64,000 nucleotides of DNA from the NCBI RefSeq assembly GCF_002913045.1, contig NZ_PPAF01000008.1, forward strand, positions 104,298-168,297, written 5' to 3'. The stretch's first letter is position 1; each line of letters starts with the position of its first letter. Of the stretch, positions 47,961-55,577 are shown piece after piece. Origin of the DNA: Campylobacter concisus. GTDB lineage: Bacteria > Campylobacterota > Campylobacteria > Campylobacterales > Campylobacteraceae. The notes beneath the pieces were generated by a model that saw nothing but the letters and a program-made list of their open reading frames with translations, ran no database searches and was not told the origin of the DNA. Position numbers and translations under genes: made by a program.

Positions 47961-50089
47961 TAGACTTTTAACCTGTAAATTTTTACGCCACTTGAGATAA
48001 TAAATGGCTCAAAGTATTGCTCATCGGCTCGCTCAAATATAAAAAGCTGCACAAGAGCTGAATTTAGGGCATTTTCATCAACTAAAACCACGCGCGCATA
48101 GTCCTCTAAAAATAAAACAGAAATTTTCGCCTTTTTGTCAATTAGCTTCTCATCTACACGTAGTTCTTTACCAGAGCCTTTTATCTTATAAAAGGACTTT
48201 ACCGACACTTTTTCGCCGTTTTGTGTGATAAATTTTGGCTCTTTTAGTGGCAAGATATAGCCATTTCCAAGGTCTATGCCAGCCTCGCTAACGCTATTTA
48301 TAGGGCTAATGTAGTAAAAAAACTCTTCTTTTGGCTTCTCGCCACTCATAACGTCGATGTAGCTATATCTAAAGACATTTGGGGCGATATCTATCATATC
48401 TGGCACAAGATAGTAAAAAACCTCTTTTTTTGCCATTGGCAAAGTGAAATTTGCGCTTTCAAGCTGGCTTAAAAAGAGGTTTAGATCGCTTGTATTGTGA
48501 TCTTTTAAAATTTCTTCTAGCACTCTACTTTTTTTCTCAAACGAGATGTCGTTGTACTCGCTCACTACTCTGGCTAGCTTAGCTGAGATTGTCTCATCTT
48601 TTCTTAAGGCAAGGCTAACAAAGTAGTTATTCTCGCCGCCTTGCCTACCAGGATCATTTAACGTCTTAACATCGGCAAAGTATCTTATCGCATATCCATA
48701 ATCCCACCACGAAAACACGTAGTCATCGCGCTTGGCTACCTTTTTTAACTGATCAAGCGCTGTTGCCTCTTCATGCGTGATCAAAGTATGAGGTCTATAA
48801 GAGTAGGCGATATCTAAATTTGGAGCAAGCGCAGCAGCCGCAAAGATAAAAAAGGATAAATTCTTAAGAGAATTTCTAAGATCAAATAAATTTAAAAAAA
48901 AGTGCAAGAAATACCCAAAACCAAGTGCAATAAGTGGCGTTATATACATAGCAAATCTAACTCCGCCAAATAGCGATAAAGCGCCAAGTCCAAGTAGTGG
49001 CAAGCTAAGTAAAAATGGGCGAAATTTAAAACAAAGCACTAAATAACCAATCGCTGCAGCCAGCAATATAAGGATATTTCCAGCCATGAAATAGACAAAA
49101 TATAATGGGCTAGCGCTTTTTACCTCATCAATTAGCGTGTATTCACTTATAAAGTAAAATTTACTTGCAACCTCTGCGCTGCTTTTTAAAACGTAACTGC
49201 CAATCTTTGAGATGATAAAATCAAAACCACCAAAATAGATAAAAACAGCTAGCATAATAGCTAGAAAAATGCTCAAATTTCTAGGCGAAAGCAGTTTTTT
49301 ATATTTGCAAAAAATGGCGTAAAATAAAGTAATGACCACTAAATTTAAAATCAAAATTTTATTTGCAATGAGTGGATCTTTTGAAAAAATATTAAAGCTA
49401 ACGATGCTTATAAACATAAAAAATATCACTTGGTAGTTTTCTGTCCTGCTTCGCATAAAAGCAAGCGTGTAGAGAAAAAAGATAAAGATAATGTTTAAAA
49501 TAAGAGCATAAGAGCTTTGATACCACCAAAGATAAAGCGATACAAAAAGCCCTGGTAAAACGATAAATTTTTGTTCATTTGTGTTTAAAAGCCTGATCAA
49601 AAGATAGATGATAAAAAGCGCAAACGTGACATTTAGCATATCGCTATCAAAGTAACCAAGCGACGTTCTTACAAGATAGCCTGGCAATATCGCGCTCATA
49701 AATGCCGCCACAGCCCCAGCTTTTAGAGCTTTAAACTCATTTGATATCAAGATAACTGGAAGCGAGATAAGTGGTGCTAAAAACGCACTCATATAAAACA
49801 TCGTACTTTCGATCTTGAAAGGAAAAATTTTACAAATATAAAAAACTATTGTTGAGATTGGGTGATTAAAGGGACTAAAGTCATTTTGCTGGTGAAAGCC
49901 AGCCAGCATATCTCTAGCGCCCTCTGCGTAATAATATGCGTCATTTGTCGTAAGCATAAATTCGCCATTAAAGTAAAACTCTGGCATATCCTTTGCCCAC
50001 AATACCCAAAGCATCCTAGCTGCAAATCCAAACAGATAAGCAACTAGAAAGATAAGTAAAATTTTACAATTTACGCTTACTTTGTGCAC
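47960..50089 (-). CDS. pglB2: Second PglB-type oligosaccharyltransferase
   Basis: 709 residues, about 13 transmembrane helices and a C-terminal periplasmic domain. Catalytic parts are kept: NDAY with D50, GYFDSDM with D148 and D150, WWDYG (461-465) and MIDI as MxxI motif (near 580). However, the TIxE motif reads LIDE (319-322) and position 334, twelve residues after its Glu, is Phe where PglB of C. jejuni has the -2-reading Arg (R328 there). The start is GTG with AGGGA before it. It lies between the UDP-sugar dehydrogenase gene and the Wzx gene. It is an additional PglB, not a degraded copy. Confidence 0.9.
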   Translation of the reverse strand: MHKVSVNCKILLIFLVAYLFGFAARMLWVLWAKDMPEFYFNGEFMLTTNDAYYYAEGARDMLAGFHQQNDFSPFNHPISTIVFYICKIFPFKIESTMFYMSAFLAPLISLPVILISNEFKALKAGAVAAFMSAILPGYLVRTSLGYFDSDMLNVTFALFIIYLLIRLLNTNEQKFIVLPGLFVSLYLWWYQSSYALILNIIFIFFLYTLAFMRSRTENYQVIFFMFISIVSFNIFSKDPLIANKILILNLVVITLFYAIFCKYKKLLSPRNLSIFLAIMLAVFIYFGGFDFIISKIGSYVLKSSAEVASKFYFISEYTLIDEVKSASPLYFVYFMAGNILILLAAAIGYLVLCFKFRPFLLSLPLLGLGALSLFGGVRFAMYITPLIALGFGYFLHFFLNLFDLRNSLKNLSFFIFAAAALAPNLDIAYSYRPHTLITHEEATALDQLKKVAKRDDYVFSWWDYGYAIRYFADVKTLNDPGRQGGENNYFVSLALRKDETISAKLARVVSEYNDISFEKKSRVLEEILKDHNTSDLNLFLSQLESANFTLPMAKKEVFYYLVPDMIDIAPNVFRYSYIDVMSGEKPKEEFFYYISPINSVSEAGIDLGNGYILPLKEPKFITQNGEKVSVKSFYKIKGSGKELRVDEKLIDKKAKISVLFLEDYARVVLVDENALNSALVQLFIFERADEQYFEPFIISSGVKIYRLKV

Positions 50090-50097
50090 TAAATTCC

Positions 50098-51330
50098 CTA
50101 CAGCCTAGCGTCAGCCTCTGGGTAGATATTTTTTATATCATAAACCAAGTGGCCTTTTAGGTTGAGCTTTTTAAATTCATTGTGAGCTACGGCGATCACG
50201 ATGCAGTCGTAGTCGTCTAGGTTATACTCTTTTACTAGATCAAAGCCGTACTCATGTTTTACCTCAGCGCTATCAGCCCAAGGATCAGTCACATCGACCT
50301 TGCAACCAAAGTCTTTTAGCTCATCAACCACGTCTATAACGCGAGAGTTTCTTATATCTGGGCAGTTTTCTTTAAATGTCATGCCAAGAACAAGCACGCG
50401 CGCTTTGTTGATAAGCACGCCTTTTCTTATCATTAGTTTTATCACTTGATCGGCTGCGTATCTGCCCATATCATCGTTGATGCGGCGACCTGCTAGGATC
50501 ATTTCAGGGTTGTAGCCTACCTCTTGAGCTTTGTGAGTTAGGTAGTATGGATCTACGCCGATGCAGTGACCGCCGACTAGACCTGGGCGGAAATTTAAGA
50601 AATTCCACTTAGTACCAGCAGCCTCAAGCACGTCTATGGTGTTGATGTGAAGCTTTTCAAATAGCATCGCAAGCTCGTTTATAAAGGCGATGTTGATGTC
50701 GCGCTGGGTATTTTCGATGACCTTTGCAGCCTCTGCTACTTTGATGCTTGAAGCTTTGTGAGTGCCTGCTGTGATGATCGAGCGGTAAATTTCATCGACC
50801 TTATCAGCGATCTCTGGAGTTGAGCCGCTTGTGATTTTTTTGATTTTAGTTACGGTGTGCTCTTTATCGCCTGGGTTTATGCGCTCTGGAGAGTAGCCGC
50901 AGAAGAAGTCTTTGTTAAATTTAAGCCCACTTTTTTCAAGAAGTGGCACGCAAATTTCTTCTGTAACGCCTGGATAAACAGTGCTTTCATAGACCACGAT
51001 ATCGCCCTTTTTAAGCACTTTTGCCACACTCTCAGTCGCTTTTACGACTGGAGTTAGATCAGGGCGCTTGTTCTTATCTATCGGAGTTGGAACGGTCACG
51101 ATGAAGAAGTTGCAACTTCTAATATCATCTAAATCTAGGCTAAATTTCATGCCATTATCGATCGCTTTTTTCATCTGCTCGCTGCTAAGCTCAAGCGTTC
51201 TATCATACCCACTTTTAAGCTCCTCTATACGCTTTGTGTTTACGTCAAAGCCTACTACTTCGTACTTTTCGCTAAAAGCTGCTGCAAGTGGAAGCCCCAC
51301 ATATCCAAGTCCTACTACTGCTATTTTCAT
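50098..51330 (-). CDS. UDP-HexNAc 6-dehydrogenase (WbpO/TviB/WbpA type)
   Basis: NAD-dependent dehydrogenase oxidising UDP-N-acetylhexosamine to the uronic acid. The 410 residues have the Rossmann start GLGYVGLPLAAAF, the EVTVPTP-type VTVPTPIDKNKRPDLTP, TIPGT-like YESTVYPGVTEE and the catalytic cysteine in VGGHCIGVDPYYLTH. Sequence type fits the TviB/WbpO branch rather than UDP-glucose dehydrogenase. It precedes pglB2 by 8 bases and overlaps the ecotin stop, so it is probably in the glycan transcript. Confidence 0.88.
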   Translation of the reverse strand: MKIAVVGLGYVGLPLAAAFSEKYEVVGFDVNTKRIEELKSGYDRTLELSSEQMKKAIDNGMKFSLDLDDIRSCNFFIVTVPTPIDKNKRPDLTPVVKATESVAKVLKKGDIVVYESTVYPGVTEEICVPLLEKSGLKFNKDFFCGYSPERINPGDKEHTVTKIKKITSGSTPEIADKVDEIYRSIITAGTHKASSIKVAEAAKVIENTQRDINIAFINELAMLFEKLHINTIDVLEAAGTKWNFLNFRPGLVGGHCIGVDPYYLTHKAQEVGYNPEMILAGRRINDDMGRYAADQVIKLMIRKGVLINKARVLVLGMTFKENCPDIRNSRVIDVVDELKDFGCKVDVTDPWADSAEVKHEYGFDLVKEYNLDDYDCIVIAVAHNEFKKLNLKGHLVYDIKNIYPEADARL

Positions 51331-51767
51331 TTATTTTTTCCTTTCTTTTTTGCTTCTATCTTTTTTACGCGTTCATACATTCTTATTTCCGCACTTACAC
51401 CTTTTGGAATTATGATTCTAATAGGGCTAACGCCTGGTAAAATTTTAGTGAATTCATAATAGACCCGCCTCTTTTTATTTCCGTCCTTGCATAGCATCAT
51501 CGTTTGCGCTAGCTCATCCCCGCCGTTAAATTCGTAATAAATCCCGTGTGCGTCTTCTTTTTCCTCGAGCTTTCCACCGAGCAAAAAGGCGAAGTTGCAG
51601 TCGATTTCTATCTCTTTAAAAAATGCGACTTCGTATTTAAAATAATCAGGCGGCATCTTTGAGATAGGTAGCTCAAAGATATTTTCCTCGGTTTTTGGCG
51701 CGTTTTCGCCTGCTAAAAGTGCAAAGGGAAGCACGCAAGCTGCGATAAAAAGTAAAAATTTTCTCAT
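51327..51767 (-). CDS. eco: Ecotin, periplasmic serine protease inhibitor
   Basis: 146 residues with a cleavable signal peptide (MRKFLLFIAACVLPFALLAG, cleavage near 19-20). Key matches to ecotin: the Cys57-Cys93 pair in IDCNF and MMLCKDG, the LLGGKLEEK strand, and the reactive Met pair M90-M91 in AQTMMLCKDG, where ecotin has its P1 Met, then IIIPKGVSAEIRMYERV. E. coli ecotin inhibits trypsin-fold proteases including neutrophil elastase. It overlaps both flanking genes by 4 bases (ATGA), so it is translationally linked to ugd and the UDP-HexNAc dehydrogenase. The C-terminus is Lys-rich (KKIEAKKKGKNK). Confidence 0.83.
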   Translation of the reverse strand: MRKFLLFIAACVLPFALLAGENAPKTEENIFELPISKMPPDYFKYEVAFFKEIEIDCNFAFLLGGKLEEKEDAHGIYYEFNGGDELAQTMMLCKDGNKKRRVYYEFTKILPGVSPIRIIIPKGVSAEIRMYERVKKIEAKKKGKNK

Positions 51768-53086
51768 ACCTTTACTCCGATTTGAAAATACTTAAATCCA
51801 TGCTCGGCTAAAGCTTTAGCGTTATACTGGTTGCGTCCGTCAAATATGACAGCATTTTTTAGCCTCTCTTTGATCTCCATAAAATCAGGCGATCTAAACT
51901 CGCTCCACTCAGTCACAAGCACCATAGCATCGGCGTTATCAAGAGCGTCATATTTATTTTTGGCGTATTTTATATCTAAATTTGGCATATATTTTTTAGC
52001 TTCTTCGCTCGCTTTTGGATCGTAAGCGACCACTTTTGCGCCAGCCTCGTCTAAAAGCTTTATCAAAGTTAGCGAGCTAGCCTCTCTCATATCATCGGTA
52101 TTTGGCTTAAACGCAAGCCCCCAAAGTGCGATCGTCTTGCCCTTTAGATCGCCGCCAAAAAAGTTATAAATTTTATCAAATAGAACTCTTTTTTGAGCCT
52201 TATTTCTTGACTCGACCGCGTTTAAAAGCTCTGGCTCAAAGCCATTTTGTCTAGCTGTGTAGATGAGCGCCTCGACGTCTTTTGGAAAGCAGCTACCACC
52301 ATATCCGCAGCCTGGGTAGATGAAGCTATATCCGATCCTTGAGTCGCTGCCGATGCCTTTTCTCACTAAATTTACATCAGCGCCCACGCGTTCGCAGATA
52401 TTTGCTATCTCGTTTATAAAGCTTATTTTGGTTGCCAGCATCGAATTTGCAGCGTATTTTGTCATCTCGGCTGATTTTACATCCATGCAAATGAGCCTGT
52501 CGTGATTTTTCATAAATGGCTCATAAAGCTCCCTCATCACGCTAAAGCCCCACTCGCTACTAGCTCCGATAACAACGCGATCTGGCTTTAAAAAGTCCTC
52601 AACCGCCGCACCCTCTTTTAAAAACTCTGGATTTGAGACGACTTCAAATTTAACCTCTACATTTCTCTTTTTAAGCTCAGCCTCGATCACCTCATGCACC
52701 TTGGCTCCAGTGCCCACTGGAACGGTTGATTTATCGACAACTATTAGCGGTTTGCTTAAATTTTCTCCGATTGACTTGGCAACTGATAGGACATATTTTA
52801 AATCAGCCTGCCCATCAGCACCCATAGGTGTGCCAACTGCGATAAATAGCACATCTGCATGCTCTAGCGCCTCTTTTATCTGCGTGCTAAATTTAAGCGA
52901 GCCATTTTTGTAGCACTCACTCACGATATCAGCAAGCCCTGGCTCATATATCGGCACGACGCCGTTTTTTAGCGCCTCGATCTTTTTGCTATCGACATCG
53001 ACGCAGATCACGCTGTTGCCCATTTTCGCAAAGCATGCACCACTTACTAGCCCAACATATCCAGTTCCAATTACTGCTATTTTCAT
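51764..53086 (-). CDS. ugd: UDP-glucose 6-dehydrogenase
   Basis: Oxidises UDP-glucose to UDP-glucuronate. The 440 residues start MKIAVIGTGYVGLVSGACFA and contain VAVGTPMGADGQADL-like IAVGTPMGADGQADLKY, PEFLKEGAAVEDFL and the active cysteine in GYGGSCFPKDVEAL, then GLAFKPNTDDMREA. The frame opens 9 codons earlier, but ATG 53086 has AAGGATAAGC in front and is the standard start. It lies between gne and ecotin. With the 4-epimerase at 58.6-59.6 kb it would supply UDP-GlcA and UDP-GalA. Confidence 0.94.
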   Translation of the reverse strand: MKIAVIGTGYVGLVSGACFAKMGNSVICVDVDSKKIEALKNGVVPIYEPGLADIVSECYKNGSLKFSTQIKEALEHADVLFIAVGTPMGADGQADLKYVLSVAKSIGENLSKPLIVVDKSTVPVGTGAKVHEVIEAELKKRNVEVKFEVVSNPEFLKEGAAVEDFLKPDRVVIGASSEWGFSVMRELYEPFMKNHDRLICMDVKSAEMTKYAANSMLATKISFINEIANICERVGADVNLVRKGIGSDSRIGYSFIYPGCGYGGSCFPKDVEALIYTARQNGFEPELLNAVESRNKAQKRVLFDKIYNFFGGDLKGKTIALWGLAFKPNTDDMREASSLTLIKLLDEAGAKVVAYDPKASEEAKKYMPNLDIKYAKNKYDALDNADAMVLVTEWSEFRSPDFMEIKERLKNAVIFDGRNQYNAKALAEHGFKYFQIGVKV

Positions 53087-53094
53087 GCTTATCC

Positions 53095-54078
53095 TTAAAT
53101 TCTCTTTTCCCACTCAAGGGCGGTTTTTATGATGAGCGCTAGATCGTCTCTTTTTGGCTTCCAGCTTGTTAGCGAGCGAAGTTTGCTTGCGTTTGAGATA
53201 AGGATAGCTGGGTCGCCGTCCCTTCTTGGCGCATTTAGCACTTTAAAATTTACTCCACTTACTTTTTTTGCGGTCTCGATGACCTCTTTTACGCTAAATC
53301 CCCTGCCATATCCCACATTAAAAGTTTCGCTACCATTTTGACCGATATACTCTAGCGCGCTGATGTGAGCGTCTGCTAGGTCGCTAACATGGATGTAGTC
53401 TCTAACGCATGTGCCATCTTTTGTTGCGTAGTCATCACCAAAGATACCCATGCTATCGCGCTTGCCAAGGGCTGTTTGCACGGCTACTTTGATAAGGTGC
53501 GTGGCATTTGGATAGTTTTGACCGATAAGTCCCTCTTCGTCTGCGCCTGCGACGTTAAAATAGCGCAAAATCGCAAATTTGAAATTTTCATTTGACGCAG
53601 CATAGTCTTTGATGATCTGCTCGCTCATTAGCTTGCTTCTGCCGTATGGATTTATCGGATTTGTAGCTGTCGTTTCGCTCACCTCCGCCACGTCTGGCTC
53701 GCCATAAACTGCAGCAGTTGAGCTAAATATAAATTGATTTACGTTATAAGTTTTTGCATATCTTAGCACCCTTGCGACATTTGCGGTGTTGTTTAGATAG
53801 TATTTTAGCGGCTCGCTCATACTCTCAAAGACCTCTATAAACGCTGCAAAATGGATGATCGCATCAAATTTACCACTTGCAAAAATTTGGCTCAAATCAT
53901 CCTCTAAATTTGCGTTTATAAATTTGAAATTTCCTATCTTTTGGAGTGCCTCAAGTGCTTTTTGTGAGCCTTTGCAGAGATTGTCGATGATAGTTATCTC
54001 ATCTTTACCTTGCTTTAAAAGTGCTTTTACTACGTGGCTGCCGATATATCCAGCTCCACCTGTTACTAAAATTTTCAT
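53095..54078 (-). CDS. gne: UDP-GlcNAc/Glc 4-epimerase Gne
   Basis: SDR epimerase that makes UDP-GalNAc for the N-glycan and LOS. The 327 residues begin KILVTGGAGYIGSHVVKALL, with the catalytic region FIFSSTAAVYG and YGRSKLMSEQ (YxxxK), then VRDYIHVSDLADAH. C. jejuni Gne has the same length and is the gene just upstream of the pgl cluster (recalled), so this is the likely role. The second of two ATGs is used (54076-54078, AAGGA 6 bases before). It follows the AAA ATPase, sharing the stop. Confidence 0.92.
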   Translation of the reverse strand: MKILVTGGAGYIGSHVVKALLKQGKDEITIIDNLCKGSQKALEALQKIGNFKFINANLEDDLSQIFASGKFDAIIHFAAFIEVFESMSEPLKYYLNNTANVARVLRYAKTYNVNQFIFSSTAAVYGEPDVAEVSETTATNPINPYGRSKLMSEQIIKDYAASNENFKFAILRYFNVAGADEEGLIGQNYPNATHLIKVAVQTALGKRDSMGIFGDDYATKDGTCVRDYIHVSDLADAHISALEYIGQNGSETFNVGYGRGFSVKEVIETAKKVSGVNFKVLNAPRRDGDPAILISNASKLRSLTSWKPKRDDLALIIKTALEWEKRI

Positions 54079-55577
54079 CATCTATCCTTATTTTCTAAAT
54101 AATCCTTTATATCTTCTATGTCTTTTATAGCATTAGAAAAATCATTCTGAAATTGTGGAGAAATTGTAGCATGAGAAGATGCATTGCCAACAATATCTTT
54201 ATGCCACACCAAATTATGCAGTAGTTTATTAATCTCTTGTAAATTTTTCTCTTGTTGGCATATTATATCATTAATCTTGCTTTCATTGGGATTATTTACA
54301 TCCAATTTATTTTTAATATCTAATATCAATTTATGTGGTTCAAGAAAAATACTTTTATATTGCAATTCTAAAAAATTTTTCATCATATTATGTAGTTTCC
54401 CATCGCGTCCAATACAAAAATCAATCTGCATTTTACAAACCATACTCTCTAGCTCTTTACGCAAGTTATTGCCACATTCATCCAGTTTGCCATCATTTAA
54501 CTGTTTTTTTGCTTCCATTAAAAAGCTATTATCTGAATAATTAAACAATACGTTATTATCATTATTCACAGCATACATAAAAATCAAATTCCAATCAGTA
54601 TGACATATTTGTTGTTTGTTGTAATGATGCTTGATACGCTCTTGTAAGTGTTTTAGAAAGAATATGTCATGAGTAAATATAAAAACCTGATAATCACTAA
54701 AATTATCCAATATATAATCAATAATCTTTGTTCTATTTGACATATCCATACTAAGCAAAATATCATCTAGCACTATTAGTTTTAGTATATTTGGATTGTC
54801 CTGAGGTAACTTCTCTTCTTTAATTGACACAAAAAACATCATTATAGAAATTAGCTTTAATCTAGCCTCGTTTATTTTAAATTTAAAGTCCTTAAAGCCA
54901 TTTATTTCAATGTTGATTTTAGGTTCTTGTAATATTATTCCTTCTTCGGCAGGGTGTAGCTCTGCACGAAATCCTTCTTTTTCTTCTATCTTAAACGATA
55001 TTTTTAAATCGCCTTGAATTTTACTTAGATTATCATTGATTAAATTTTCGAATTTATTTAAGCTATCCATCAACTTATTATTAATATCTTCTGTATTTAT
55101 TTTTGAGCTATCATTTTTAAATTTATTAACTTCTATATTAAGTTCACTAAATAAATCAAATTTTTCTACAAAGTATTTCTTTAAAATATCATAAAAATTA
55201 CCCTCTAATATTTTTAGCAATTTATTATGATTGATAAAATGCATAAATTTAGCAGATGCTCCACCTATTATGCTCAAATTATCTATGCCGTCCTTTGAAA
55301 TTTTTATAGAACCGCCATTATCAAAAGTTAAATTTAATACAGCATCTTTTTCGTTGTGGTTACATAAATTTTCATTTGGATTATTATGGTCAAGTTTTTT
55401 ACAAAAATCGCAATCATTGCCCTGAATAAGAATTTTATGTATAGTATGTAAAGCATAATACAACGAGCTTTTTCCGCTTCCATTTTCTCCAAAAAGAATT
55501 ATATTTTTACTATTCGCATTAAAACAACTTTTTTTATGAAATTTAAAATTATTAATCTCTAATTCTTTTATTTTCAC
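54078..55577 (-). CDS. AAA-type (RecF/SMC-like) ATPase of a two-gene cassette
   Basis: 499 residues with an ABC-type ATPase head: Walker A FGENGSGKSSLY (29-40), Walker B LIVLDDILLSMD (267-277) and the switch His in FIFTHDIFFLKHL (303). Between the Walker motifs there is a short helical insertion (about 120-200), and the last 190 residues form an unrecognised extension. A cysteine/histidine cluster (C56, C59, H64, C72, H74) follows Walker A and could bind zinc. The start is GTG, overlapping the DUF262 stop (GTGA). Base composition is strikingly AT-rich (15 G/C of 60 in 54241-54300 by hand count). Confidence 0.75.
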   Translation of the reverse strand: MKIKELEINNFKFHKKSCFNANSKNIILFGENGSGKSSLYYALHTIHKILIQGNDCDFCKKLDHNNPNENLCNHNEKDAVLNLTFDNGGSIKISKDGIDNLSIIGGASAKFMHFINHNKLLKILEGNFYDILKKYFVEKFDLFSELNIEVNKFKNDSSKINTEDINNKLMDSLNKFENLINDNLSKIQGDLKISFKIEEKEGFRAELHPAEEGIILQEPKINIEINGFKDFKFKINEARLKLISIMMFFVSIKEEKLPQDNPNILKLIVLDDILLSMDMSNRTKIIDYILDNFSDYQVFIFTHDIFFLKHLQERIKHHYNKQQICHTDWNLIFMYAVNNDNNVLFNYSDNSFLMEAKKQLNDGKLDECGNNLRKELESMVCKMQIDFCIGRDGKLHNMMKNFLELQYKSIFLEPHKLILDIKNKLDVNNPNESKINDIICQQEKNLQEINKLLHNLVWHKDIVGNASSHATISPQFQNDFSNAIKDIEDIKDYLENKDR

